DNA of 64,000 bases, taken from Paenibacillus sp. HWE-109 (GTDB taxonomy: Bacteria; Bacillota; Bacilli; Paenibacillales; NBRC-103111). Of the stretch, positions 24,330 to 32,925 are shown piece after piece. Below the pieces are notes generated by a model. It was not told where the DNA came from. It saw only the letters and a program-made list of their open reading frames with translations, and did not search any database. The stretch lies in assembly GCF_022163125.1 (NCBI RefSeq), contig NZ_CP091881.1:5394001-5458000 (forward strand), written 5' to 3'. The position numbers and the translations under genes are program-made. The first letter of the stretch is position 1. Every line of letters starts with the position of its first letter.

Positions 24330-25373
24330 GTGAAAACGAAATATAGTTCTATAGGAATTATGGTTAATAAAGGTAATGAGAGAAAGTATGTTCTTAAAAA
24401 GTATCTTGATTGCAATATGAAGAGTATTAAGATGTTCTGTTTTACCCCCTCTGATGTCGATTGGGAACGGAAGAGCATTATCGGATATCACCGTGTTAAT
24501 CGAAGATGGATAGTGAGTAGATTTCCCTTTCCCCAGGTTGTTTACAACCGTTGTTACACTTTGAATCCCAGTTTTATTGAACGGTTAGAGAAAGTAATTG
24601 GCATTAATAAGTGCTTCAATCACATAAACCAATTTAACAAATATGAAACTTATCAAAAATTAAATGAATGGCTTGTACATCATTTGCCGGAAACTGTCCC
24701 CTTTGATAAGGAGAACGCTGCCCGTCTACTAAAAATTCATAAAGTTTTATACTTAAAACCTTTTTACGGACATAGCGGGATAGGTGTATATCGTGTGGAG
24801 TTGAAGAATTCAGGGGAAATTCAATTTGGCCACAACCATTTTTTACCAGAATATCTTGTAGGAGACATTCTGCAATTTCAAGTGAGAATTCAGGAACTTC
24901 TTGGATCCACTCCCTACATTATTCAAAAGGGAATCAATACCCCGAAAATAAATGATAAAAACTTCGATATCCGAGTGCTTGTGCAAAAAAATATGAAGGG
25001 CTTATGGTCTGTAACGAATGTCGTCAGTCGTATAGCTCATAGGGGTTATTTTAATACAAGCATCTGTGAAAAAGTTTGTTTATCAGAAGAAGTACTCAAC
25101 TTTTTCTATCCTCCCGGTATGGTTAATGCTATTTTTCAATCAATTTATGACCTCAGTTTAAGAAGCGCAGAAATTATGGAATTACATGCTGGTTACCATC
25201 TTGGTGAGCTTAGCGTTGACTTTGCGTTGGACAACGTTGGTCATATTTGGATAATTGAAGTAAATGGCAAGCCGCAAAAAGATCTATATGATAAAATCCG
25301 AGAACAAAAAAATGTCTATAAGCGTCCACTACAATATGCTCACTTTTTATCTAGACATGAATCTATTCGATGA
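24330..25373 (+). CDS. YheC/YheD-family spore-coat-associated ATP-grasp protein
   Basis: 347 residues with a GTG start six bases after AAGGAGG. Family features: N-terminal IGIMVNK; the PFPQVVYNR block; KPFYGHSGIGVYRV (nucleotide loop); YIIQKGI; FDIRVLVQKN; and a C-terminal metal-binding segment ELSVDFALDNVGHIWIIEVNGKPQKD, where E and N should bind Mg. YheC/YheD of Bacillus are endospore coat-associated proteins whose ligase substrate is unknown. It has its own promoter region shared with the divergent collagen-like gene and a terminator 170 bp downstream. Confidence 0.9.
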   Translation: MKTKYSSIGIMVNKGNERKYVLKKYLDCNMKSIKMFCFTPSDVDWERKSIIGYHRVNRRWIVSRFPFPQVVYNRCYTLNPSFIERLEKVIGINKCFNHINQFNKYETYQKLNEWLVHHLPETVPFDKENAARLLKIHKVLYLKPFYGHSGIGVYRVELKNSGEIQFGHNHFLPEYLVGDILQFQVRIQELLGSTPYIIQKGINTPKINDKNFDIRVLVQKNMKGLWSVTNVVSRIAHRGYFNTSICEKVCLSEEVLNFFYPPGMVNAIFQSIYDLSLRSAEIMELHAGYHLGELSVDFALDNVGHIWIIEVNGKPQKDLYDKIREQKNVYKRPLQYAHFLSRHESIR

Positions 25374-25542
25374 CCCAGTATATGGATTGTGGATTGGCCG
25401 GGATATTCCTTTTCAGCTGATGCGTAGTCAGCAATAGGCGATTAATGATAAAACCGAACAGACGGTAGCCGAGGGATATTTTCGCTAACCTTCTTTTTAA
25501 GTGACTTCCTTGATATTTCAAGAAATCCGGAGAAAAATGGAG

Positions 25543-25584
25543 AAAGGCTCTTTCGCTTTCGATGCGATCAGAGCCTTTGTTTTG
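25543..25584 (+). terminator. Terminator after the YheC/D gene
   Basis: AAAGGCTCT pairs with AGAGCCTTT across an 18-base loop and is followed by GTTTTG. Confidence 0.7.
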
Positions 25585-25636
25585 TACCTAATCTTATTTA
25601 ACAGGGTTTGCAGGATGCTCATATTTCCCGATTTGT

Positions 25637-25954
25637 TTAAGTCGGTCCCAGGCCGAATGCCATGGCAGATCCCGCCGAGATCATAGAAATTGCTCGGCCT
25701 CGTCTTTCATATGGAATATACCGGCTGGCGATAACAAGACCAAGTCCCGGCGTCACACCTGCGCCAGCAGACTGCGCAATTCGAGCAAATAATAGCGCTT
25801 GAAAATTTGCGGCAAAAACGCCGAAGACAGATGCGAGACCCAATATCACTAATCCAACCGTCAACAATCTTCGGATTGATAGTACGTCAGAGAGCCTACT
25901 GTAAATCATAGTCGATAAGGCATAGCCAATCGAGTAACTTGAAAACCAGTAATT
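25637..25954 (-). pseudogene. Fragment of an MFS drug transporter (LmrB/TetL-like), truncated at both ends
   Basis: About 105 codons are open. They begin immediately after the stop codon of the isochorismatase-like gene (YWFSSYSIGYALSTMIYSRLSD) and end at GLGPT with a stop at 25637. The segment matches the first third of 14-span MFS exporters: motif A (YSRLSDVLSIRRLL), then the third and fourth spans (ARIAQSAGAGVTPGLGLVIASRY) and the start of motif C (AFGLGP). Everything N-terminal and about 350 C-terminal residues are missing, so it is a remnant. No insertion sequence is visible at either edge. Confidence 0.65.
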
Positions 25955-26569
25955 TTATAGTTTGGCAAGAAGTTCTTCCGTTGTGAGTATTGCATGGGCA
26001 AATGTAGGGCCGTTAATTTCATGTGCCACATGTAACGCCTCTTTTGTAAAAGCCGATGTCGCATCTTTGACGAGCGTAACATTGTAGCCCAGCTCCATGC
26101 CGAATCTCGCGGTTGCTTCGATGCAAGTATTGGCTAACATGCCGACAACGATAATTTTTTGCACGCCATGCATCTTTAGCTGATGATCCAGATCTGTGTT
26201 CGCGAATCCACTGCTGCCCCAATGCTCTTTAATAATCACGTCGCCTTGTTGAGGTTGGAAATCTTGATGGAATTCCCCTCCCCATGAATCTTTAGCAAAC
26301 ACCTGACCTTGTTTTGCTTTAAGTTGATACGGCGTCGGATGCAGCCAAGTATCAAAATCATTTGGTTCAGATCTGTGATGAGGCACATAAAAAACGCGAA
26401 TGCTGGCCTTACGAGCAGCTTCAACAGTCTCTTTTAAATGTTTGATCATGTTTACGGATTCCGATACTTCTTTTGTACGAGGATAAAGCTTGCCTTCCTC
26501 TGACAAAAAATCATTATACGGATCAACCAATAGAAGTCCTGTCGTTGTTTTATCATACACTTTTGTCAT
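25955..26569 (-). CDS. Isochorismatase-family cysteine hydrolase
   Basis: 204 residues. The catalytic triad is visible: D16 in LLLVDPYNDF, K114 region in DVIIKEHWGSSGF, and Cys in VGMLANTCIEATAR (about residue 153). The family hydrolyses isochorismate, nicotinamide, N-carbamoyl amides and similar compounds. The W-H-P-T and H-x-R-S segments (PHHRSEPNDF, TWLHPTPYQ) are typical of the broadly annotated plant/bacterial amidohydrolase branch, so the substrate is open. AAAAGGAG lies nine bases before the ATG. Downstream its stop abuts an MFS fragment, suggesting the gene once had an exporter neighbour. Confidence 0.9.
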   Translation of the reverse strand: MTKVYDKTTTGLLLVDPYNDFLSEEGKLYPRTKEVSESVNMIKHLKETVEAARKASIRVFYVPHHRSEPNDFDTWLHPTPYQLKAKQGQVFAKDSWGGEFHQDFQPQQGDVIIKEHWGSSGFANTDLDHQLKMHGVQKIIVVGMLANTCIEATARFGMELGYNVTLVKDATSAFTKEALHVAHEINGPTFAHAILTTEELLAKL

Positions 26570-26899
26570 GAGTATGCACTCCTTTTTGTAGTTATCAATG
26601 GTATTTAATCCTTAATGGTGTAAAGGCGCTCCTAGCGAGTTGATGAAGACTCTCCGTCAACGACGGTTTCTGTTTCGTAACTGTAACGAATCATCCAAAA
26701 GCCAGCCATTCGGTGCAGTTTATACCGTCGAAAAACACTTAGGTAATGTTTATCTTGAGCATACACACTGTCAAGTCTGCCGAAGATATAACTGCATTAG
26801 ACACCTCCTGTTTATGCCTTATCCTTCTCATTTCAATAATGCGAATATTTCCCAATACTCTGAAATGATTAACATCACCGTTATACACGTTAAACAACA
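26570..26899. other. Intergenic stretch in a decayed zone
   Basis: It holds the promoter side of the isochorismatase-like gene and then sequence without a supported frame. Open frames here (26640-26960 plus) have no homology I recognise and run across the permease remnant on the other strand. Confidence 0.4.
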
Positions 26900-27040
26900 G
26901 AAAAACATTAACGCCATGACGGCTGAACTCATAATCGTAGGACTAAAAATAAGCGCTTGAAGTACCCCGCTCCCTTTAAATCTGCCGTTCAATACAACGG
27001 CAACCAGAAAAGCTAGCGGGATTGCCAGAATTAGTTGCCC
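26900..27040 (-). pseudogene. Fragment of a sugar ABC transporter permease
   Basis: A 47-codon segment (LAIPLAFLVAVVLNGRFKGS, then LQALIFSPTIMSSAVMALM) matches the second and third spans and connecting loop of UgpA/MalF-type permeases. It sits inside a 93-codon open frame whose ends look unrelated. There is no EAA loop and no start signal. Interpreted as a remnant of a deleted transporter gene; confidence is limited by its shortness. Confidence 0.45.
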
Positions 27041-27178
27041 CCTGCATACATGTATACTGTCGTAATCATAGAACGTAGGAATGTGCTTCTCCCCCAATAT
27101 ATCACGCACCTTTTGGCTCGATCATGTAAAATCCATAGATCGCATGTTCAAAATCCATCGCATTTGGGTGAAAAACGA

Positions 27179-27304
27179 TTACTTTTTCCTAGGCTTAAAC
27201 CAAGTTATTATTGAAAGGAGTACAGCAGCCACAACCAGCGTTACGGGCAGCACCCAAGGAGCTTGAAGTACAAGACTGGAATCCCAAGGCAATTGAAATC
27301 TCAT
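27179..27304 (-). CDS. Small single-span membrane protein coupled to the germinant receptor operon
   Basis: 41 residues: an N-terminal polar part, one membrane helix (VLPVTLVVAAVLLSIITWF) and a basic tail (KPRKK). Its ATG (27302-27304) overlaps the TGA of the GerAB-like gene (ATGA), and AGGAG lies nine bases before it, so translation coupled to the receptor genes is likely. Small membrane D-type subunits are known next to some Bacillus ger operons, usually with two spans. This one is shorter, so the relationship is only inferred. It is hidden inside a longer 78-codon frame that lacks support. Confidence 0.55.
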   Translation of the reverse strand: MRFQLPWDSSLVLQAPWVLPVTLVVAAVLLSIITWFKPRKK

Positions 27305-28398
27305 GGCAGCGCACTCCTCGTTTTCATTTTTCCTAACAGTGAAAGCACAAGTATGATCCCAGGTAGAACAACATACATCGGGACCACTACGAAATTCGCT
27401 AAACTTCCTAACCAAACTTGTAAATGCTCAGATAAGTTATTGGCCATTGTCATTGAAATGAAAAAGGCTAATAAAACCGTGATCCAGATTGCAGGATGAT
27501 CATTAGAGGCGTGTGTCAATTCTCGCATACAAAATACAGCGGCAAACAAGTAAACAGCTACCTTGATAAACGCCGAGCACATAAAATACATCGCACCAAG
27601 AACTTCTAAATTTTCCAGAAAATCTTCAACACTTGCAAGCTTTAAAATCGTATACGCGGGAAATATCATCTTCTGAAAAAGATTCTCGCCCAAAGCCGTT
27701 ATCGCTAACACATCAAACAGAACAACAAGTAAACCAGCAAACAGGGCTGCCCCAACACTGACACGCCCTAAATTTCCTTTCTTGTTTAACAAGCAATAAA
27801 ATACAAACATCACAAAACACTCACCGTAAGTGGTAGTAACACCTACTGGCCATAAACTGTTCCCTACTTTGCCAAATCCATCGGCAAGCATAGGTCTCAA
27901 ATAGTCGCTATGCAAACTCCCCGAGGCCAGAAGAACGATGGTTTCGAATATAATAAAAATAATAAGTATAGGTAATAGCACACCTGTTATTCGGAACAAA
28001 ACCTCAATTCCAGCATACAGAACGTATAAAAATAACAGGATAAGCATTCCGATGAAGAACCATGCCGGTGTTTTGGGAAGCAGTGTAAGCGGGACTAGGA
28101 ACCTAAGGTCACAAATAATTCGTGCAGCTGTGTAAATAAAGAAAATGGGATACAGCCAAGCGATCGGTGTGCCAAGCCATTTGCCAAACAACTTTGTAAA
28201 TACGCCAACCAACGAGCCGAAACTATTTAACTTTGAGATCGTGACATAGCCCGCAATGAGTATCCCTCCAAGTAAAGAGGATAGTAGGGCAGAGAGCCAG
28301 GCATCTCGTCCAGAGTCAGTGCCAAAGCCAAAAATGACCGTTGTTCCAAGCTCAAACAAAACCATCAGTGAAAAAAAATGATAAGAAGAAATGGTCAT
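27301..28398 (-). CDS. GerAB-type spore germination transporter (APC superfamily)
   Basis: 365 residues with about ten hydrophobic spans (FFSLMVLFELGTTVIFGFG at the N-terminus, then RDAWLSALLSSLLGGILIAG and so on), the GerAB/ArcD/ProY amino-acid permease-like family. In germinant receptors the B subunit binds the small-molecule germinant in the spore inner membrane. Its ATG overlaps the stop of the GerC-type gene (TAATG), with GGAGG upstream. Germinant specificity cannot be read from sequence. Confidence 0.93.
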   Translation of the reverse strand: MTISSYHFFSLMVLFELGTTVIFGFGTDSGRDAWLSALLSSLLGGILIAGYVTISKLNSFGSLVGVFTKLFGKWLGTPIAWLYPIFFIYTAARIICDLRFLVPLTLLPKTPAWFFIGMLILLFLYVLYAGIEVLFRITGVLLPILIIFIIFETIVLLASGSLHSDYLRPMLADGFGKVGNSLWPVGVTTTYGECFVMFVFYCLLNKKGNLGRVSVGAALFAGLLVVLFDVLAITALGENLFQKMIFPAYTILKLASVEDFLENLEVLGAMYFMCSAFIKVAVYLFAAVFCMRELTHASNDHPAIWITVLLAFFISMTMANNLSEHLQVWLGSLANFVVVPMYVVLPGIILVLSLLGKMKTRSALP

Positions 28399-29594
28399 TA
28401 CCGCATCTCCTCCTTGATAGCACCTTTGCCTATCAATCCCGTCTGAACAACCTGCAGATTCACTGAAGTATGAACTTCAATGCCTGGAAACGTATTTCTC
28501 CAATTAGCGGAATAAAAGCTTTTCCATATTTGCGGATCCTGTTTATAAATGTTTTGGCCAAATCCAAATATATCTGATTTTAATTCTGTCTGGACTTTCT
28601 TACAAAGCATTTGGATCATATCCTCTACTTCATTAACAAATAAACCGCTTAGAAGAATTTTATTGGAGGAAGCGCTCAAATCAAGCTCCGATGTATTCTC
28701 AGAGATGTTAATGGAAGCAGAAATTTGGATATCCATTTGGGTATTGTCCTTCTGTATGCGCGGTAGTACTTTACTATGAACATTCGTTATTTCCCCGCTT
28801 ACATGTCCTCCGCCTAAATTCTCAGGAATTTCCACTGTGACGACCCCTTCGTGCTTCTCATTTCGAATCCATAGCAGGCCCATAAGCTCCGTATCGTTAA
28901 GCCAGCCTATCAAACGGTCATCTTGGAAAACGGCAGCACCTTTGGAAACCATTAAGTTATTGGAACCATCCCGGTCCGCGCTCTTCTCTGAAGGGACAAC
29001 CGAGATTTGTAACGCATAAGCTTCTTGCCCTTCGTCTGTTAACATCGTTAAAAAGCGTCCTAACTCAACCGTTGAACCGCTGTTTTCATGTAATTCTCCC
29101 CTAATGACTTCGGAAGCTAATTTCTCAAATTTGGGTTTGAATTTAAGCACATCCGCCGCTTCTAATTTCGTGACTATGATGGCGCTCTTGAGCTGAGACT
29201 GTCTATTGCGTACAAAAAAATCGAGTGTCGGCAATGTGCCGTGTCTGGCAAGCTTTTCCCCAAATACGATAACTCGATTATGCGAAAAAAATAGTTTGCG
29301 CGGGAGCTTAGCTTGTAGTTTGTTGTAGGCATCCATGACAGTTTTCCCCTGTTCCCCAACGACCCACCCGGCGGTAACTTCCAACTTCGATTCACCTCCG
29401 CCATTCGCGGAAGTCGTGCCAATAAGCCTAGGAATCGCCAGCAGCAGTGTCACCCGAATCAAATCTTTCTCTATCAAATCGATACCAATGGCAGTTACGA
29501 TAGCGATATCGTTGACTTCCCTTCGTCCCCAGCACCCGCTGAGTAGAAGAACACAAAGTAATAAAATAAAAATCCGCTTAATGTTTGGAAGCAT
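28398..29594 (-). CDS. Ger(x)C-type germinant receptor lipoprotein
   Basis: 398 residues. A signal peptide ends in the lipobox LLSGC, with C21 as the lipidation site and followed by WGRREVNDIAIVTAIGID, the standard Ger(x)C opening. The rest matches the three-domain GerC architecture, with the conserved C-terminal segment GFGQNIYKQDPQIWK. It is anchored to the outer face of the spore inner membrane as the receptor C subunit. The gene order here is A-C-B, a common variant. The gap to the A gene is 33 bp. Confidence 0.93.
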   Translation of the reverse strand: MLPNIKRIFILLLCVLLLSGCWGRREVNDIAIVTAIGIDLIEKDLIRVTLLLAIPRLIGTTSANGGGESKLEVTAGWVVGEQGKTVMDAYNKLQAKLPRKLFFSHNRVIVFGEKLARHGTLPTLDFFVRNRQSQLKSAIIVTKLEAADVLKFKPKFEKLASEVIRGELHENSGSTVELGRFLTMLTDEGQEAYALQISVVPSEKSADRDGSNNLMVSKGAAVFQDDRLIGWLNDTELMGLLWIRNEKHEGVVTVEIPENLGGGHVSGEITNVHSKVLPRIQKDNTQMDIQISASINISENTSELDLSASSNKILLSGLFVNEVEDMIQMLCKKVQTELKSDIFGFGQNIYKQDPQIWKSFYSANWRNTFPGIEVHTSVNLQVVQTGLIGKGAIKEEMR

Positions 29595-29627
29595 CTGCAG
29601 TTTTTCCTTCCGGAAATCTGATCATGG

Positions 29628-31073
29628 TCAGTTACCTTTTGTTCGTTTCCACCAGGGTAAACGCATCAGGACATCCTTCAGTCCAGCGCTGTTCGTAGCT
29701 GCTGCTGAGGAAAGATAGGGCACACCAAAAGACTTCAATTTCGTCAAGTGAATAAGCAAAGCAAGCAAGAAAAGAAAAATGCCGTAAAGGCCAAGGATTC
29801 CTGCAATGATCATGAGTGGAAAACGTAGAAAGCGGATCGATAAACCTAAGTTGTAAGTTGGGAATATAAAAGAGGCTATTCCTGTCGCAGACACAACAAT
29901 AACGAGAGAGGATGTTACGAGACCAGCTTGCACAGCTGCTTGTCCAATGACCAAGGCTCCTACAATACTAACCGCTTGCCCCACTTGGCGAGGAAGTCGT
30001 ATGCCAGCTTCTCTTAATCCTTCAAAAGCAAGTTCAATAATAACGGCTTCCACAATAGCTGGAAACGGGACAGCCTCGCGGGAAGAAGCAATGCTCAGCA
30101 GAAGATCGCTCGGCAGCATTTCTTGATGCATGGTAGTTATCGCTATATACATGGAAGGAAAGATTAGGGCTATTAACGACAAACATAATCGCAGCCAACG
30201 TGTTGCTGTAACCACGATGAAATTCTGACTATAATCTTCCGCGGCTTGAATCATCTCATGCGAAGTCGCTGGTGCTATCAGGATGAATGGCGTATTATCA
30301 ACGAGTATTACCACTCTTCCTTCGGCCAGCATGGCGGTAGCCCGATCCGGGCGCTCGGTGGTCATTAATTGCGGAAAGATGGAGTACCGGTTATCCGTCA
30401 ACAATTCTTCGATATATCCACTTTCTAGCACCACATCGATTTCAATACTCTGGATCCTTGCTTTCACTTCATCAATGAGTAGGTGCTTCGCGATACCCTC
30501 CACATACATGACACTTACTTTGGTTCGCGATAGGGTACCTACATGAAACGATTCACTTTTTAACTTGGCCGTTCTCAACCTGCGCCGGATTAATGTCGCA
30601 TTAATCTGTAAGCACTCCGTAAAGCCATCCCGGGGACCTCTGATAACGGGTTCTGATTCCGGCTCTTCAATGGATCTCGTAACGATCGCATACATGCCAA
30701 TCAAGAGAGAACCTGGCACGCCATCGACCAGCAGAAGTACGTCCCCGCTTAATAGCGCTTCCACTGCCTGATCCTCCCGCATTTTGATTGCGATCTTTTC
30801 CGTTGGAAGCACCTTGTAAACCAACCAAGCCCATTTATCTTTTTTCCAAACTTCACTTGGCTGCTGACAGGACAGTAAAGGTTTGAGCAATTCGGATTCG
30901 ATCCGCTGCTCATCCACCATACCGTCAATAAATACAAGAAGTGCTCCGCTGTCATCTCCCAATCGAAAGCTCCGAAACACGATATCATCACATTTGTCAA
31001 AAAGGGCACGCAGTCGTGCCTCATCCCTGATTAAGTTCCCCGAAATCATGTTCTCATCGTTTGGTTTTGTCAC
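29628..31073 (-). CDS. GerA-type spore germination protein (receptor A subunit)
   Basis: 481 residues. An N-terminal soluble domain (about 1-235) contains DDIVFRSFRLGDDSGALLVFIDGM, FTECLQINATLIRRRLRT and LVDNTPFILIAPATSHEM. The C-terminal membrane domain has about five spans and the conserved loop PFPAIVEAVIIELAFEGLREAGIRLPR. GTG 31073 is six bases after TAAGGAGG and is clearly the start; the in-frame ATG codons at 31124 and 31088 lack such a signal. First gene of a receptor operon expressed in the forespore in related species. Confidence 0.94.
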   Translation of the reverse strand: MTKPNDENMISGNLIRDEARLRALFDKCDDIVFRSFRLGDDSGALLVFIDGMVDEQRIESELLKPLLSCQQPSEVWKKDKWAWLVYKVLPTEKIAIKMREDQAVEALLSGDVLLLVDGVPGSLLIGMYAIVTRSIEEPESEPVIRGPRDGFTECLQINATLIRRRLRTAKLKSESFHVGTLSRTKVSVMYVEGIAKHLLIDEVKARIQSIEIDVVLESGYIEELLTDNRYSIFPQLMTTERPDRATAMLAEGRVVILVDNTPFILIAPATSHEMIQAAEDYSQNFIVVTATRWLRLCLSLIALIFPSMYIAITTMHQEMLPSDLLLSIASSREAVPFPAIVEAVIIELAFEGLREAGIRLPRQVGQAVSIVGALVIGQAAVQAGLVTSSLVIVVSATGIASFIFPTYNLGLSIRFLRFPLMIIAGILGLYGIFLFLLALLIHLTKLKSFGVPYLSSAAATNSAGLKDVLMRLPWWKRTKGN

Positions 31074-31103
31074 TCCAATCCTCCTTACCATTACGAATGA
31101 AGT

Positions 31104-31133
31104 TAATATGCCCATTTTTACCAAATAAAATCA
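31104..31133 (-). promoter_or_regulatory. Tentative sigma-G-type promoter of the ger operon
   Basis: CATATTA (minus strand, 31104-31110) lies 31 bases before the GerA-type start and is one base from the sigma-G -10 pattern CATwmTA. A weak GATT-type -35 lies about 17-18 bp upstream. Forespore sigma-G control is expected for ger operons. Confidence 0.3.
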
Positions 31134-31153
31134 ATCCGAGCTTACTTTTACTC

Positions 31154-31192
31154 AAAAAAAATGCTAAGCCTCATGATGGAAGGCTTAGCATT
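31154..31192 (-). terminator. Strong terminator after the second chemoreceptor gene
   Basis: AATGCTAAGCCT pairs with AGGCTTAGCATT around a 9-base loop and is followed on the minus strand by eight T. It ends the sugar operon transcript. Confidence 0.92.
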
Positions 31193-31208
31193 GACTAGAT
31201 CATTTCAT

Positions 31209-32912
31209 CTAAACTTTAAATTTATTTAATATGCTTTGCAGTTCTGCTGCCATCGTTGAAAGCGCCGTTGCAGAGGCATTAATCTCTTCCATTGAAGCGA
31301 GTTGTTCTTCTGCAGCACCCGATACGCTTTGTGTATTAGCTGCTGATTGTTCGGCCAAGCCGGTTACTACAGCGATCGAGCTTGCAATTTGTTCAGCGCC
31401 AGTGGCCATTTGCACCACAGCCGTAGATACTTCCTTCGTCTGAATTTCTATTAATTGAACAGCCTCTTGAATAGCCGTAAATGATGTTCCTGCTTCATTG
31501 ATCCTAATCATACCTTCGGTTACTTCCCTGGCATTCATCTCCATAGACTGTATGGTTATTTGCGTCTCATGCTGATTGTTAGTTACCAAGTTTGCAATTT
31601 GTTTGGCCGACTTGCCTGTTTGATCTGCCAGCATACGCACTTGATCAGCCACAACAGCGAATCCTTTGCCATGCTCGCCCGCTCTCGCTGCTTCAATAGC
31701 AGCATTAAGAGCAAGTAAGTTCGTTTGAGAAGCGATGTCGGTTATAACATGAATGATTTTGCCCACTTCCTTGGAGTTGTCACCCAATTTCTTCACCTTC
31801 TCCACTAATTGCTGAACGGAGCTGTGAATGATAGCCATTTGTTTCATTGAATCCTGAATCGCCTCATTGCCATTCAATGACAATTGGGTTGCTCGGTTTA
31901 CCGTAGAAGAAGCATCTTGAACTCTTATGACAATTTGCTTGCTATCTTCCAACATTCCGCCAAGGGTCTGTTTGCTATCCGCTAAATCCAGAACCTGCTT
32001 ATAGCTGTCAGCTGCCACAATTTGTGCATGCACGGCCACATGCTCGGAAGCTGCGCTGGTCTGATCCGCACTAGCGGTTAGTTCTTCCGAAGATGCAGCA
32101 ACCATCTCCGAATGGAGGCCGACTTGCAACATGATTTCTCTCAAATTAGATGCCATATGATGAAAAGAGTTAGCTAATTCTCCGATTTCGTCTTTGCTTC
32201 TAATGTTGAGATCTTGGACGGTCAAATCACCGCTTGCCAACTGCTCTGCGGCTGTTGTTACCCTCATAAGCGGTTTGGAAATCATCCTGGAAATCAAGTA
32301 TGCCAAGCCAACACCTGCTAGAATTGTGCTTAGACTTAAAACAATCACAACAATCCGTCCAGATTTGAAGGTTTGAATAGAGCTGCCCGTCGCCAGATTA
32401 GAACCTGAATCACTCAGGCTTATTAACTGTGATAAGTAAAGCATGGCTTGATTAAAATGCGGGATCGACTGGGCTATAAGAAAATTAGCCGTTATGGAAT
32501 CATGGCCTTTTCTAGCTTGAATGACCTCCGGAAAGGACTTTAAATACTGCTCTTCGGAATCAATGAATTGTTTGAATAACGTTCTTTCATTGTCATTCGA
32601 AGTATACGCGATATTATATCTCTTTTGAATCGTTTTCAATTCGGCTATCGAGTCATTCATTTTGCTTTGATACTGAATCGTTTTTTGATCATCCGTTTCC
32701 AGAATAATAGCCAACAATGAATGCTGTATGTCATACAGAGTGGCCTGCATCGCAGCTAAGGTTTTCACACTGGGCATCCATTTATTTTCGATCGCGATTG
32801 CCTCTTGCCCCATATCCGACATTCTCAGAACACTGATCCCGCTAACTACAGCCAATAATAGCAAAATGATTAGAAATCCGGCCAATATTTTTCTGCCAAT
32901 GGTCAACCTCAT
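31209..32912 (-). CDS. Methyl-accepting chemotaxis protein with 4-helix-bundle sensor
   Basis: 567 residues in classical layout. A first membrane helix (about 10-30) is followed by an extracellular four-helix sensor of about 150 residues (MGQEAIAIENKWMPSVKTLA region), a second helix (IVVIVLSLSTILAGVGLAYL, about 188-208), HAMP (SRMISKPLMRVTTAAEQLASGD), methylation helices and the signalling tip (ASQTNLLALNAAIEAARAGEHGK). AAAGGA precedes the ATG. It begins only 13 bp after the stop of the short-chain dehydrogenase gene with no terminator between, so it is probably the last gene of the sugar ABC operon and may sense the same sugar, perhaps through the binding protein. Confidence 0.94.
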   Translation of the reverse strand: MRLTIGRKILAGFLIILLLLAVVSGISVLRMSDMGQEAIAIENKWMPSVKTLAAMQATLYDIQHSLLAIILETDDQKTIQYQSKMNDSIAELKTIQKRYNIAYTSNDNERTLFKQFIDSEEQYLKSFPEVIQARKGHDSITANFLIAQSIPHFNQAMLYLSQLISLSDSGSNLATGSSIQTFKSGRIVVIVLSLSTILAGVGLAYLISRMISKPLMRVTTAAEQLASGDLTVQDLNIRSKDEIGELANSFHHMASNLREIMLQVGLHSEMVAASSEELTASADQTSAASEHVAVHAQIVAADSYKQVLDLADSKQTLGGMLEDSKQIVIRVQDASSTVNRATQLSLNGNEAIQDSMKQMAIIHSSVQQLVEKVKKLGDNSKEVGKIIHVITDIASQTNLLALNAAIEAARAGEHGKGFAVVADQVRMLADQTGKSAKQIANLVTNNQHETQITIQSMEMNAREVTEGMIRINEAGTSFTAIQEAVQLIEIQTKEVSTAVVQMATGAEQIASSIAVVTGLAEQSAANTQSVSGAAEEQLASMEEINASATALSTMAAELQSILNKFKV

Positions 32913-32925
32913 CGTAGTTCCTTTC

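Noticed and set aside
26640..26960. 106-codon plus-strand frame
   Set aside because: Overlaps the sugar-permease remnant in antisense; no start signal and no family resemblance.
31074..31124. N-terminal extension of the GerA-type protein
   Set aside because: TAAGGAGG followed by GTG at 31073 is a far better start, and the extension covers the likely promoter.
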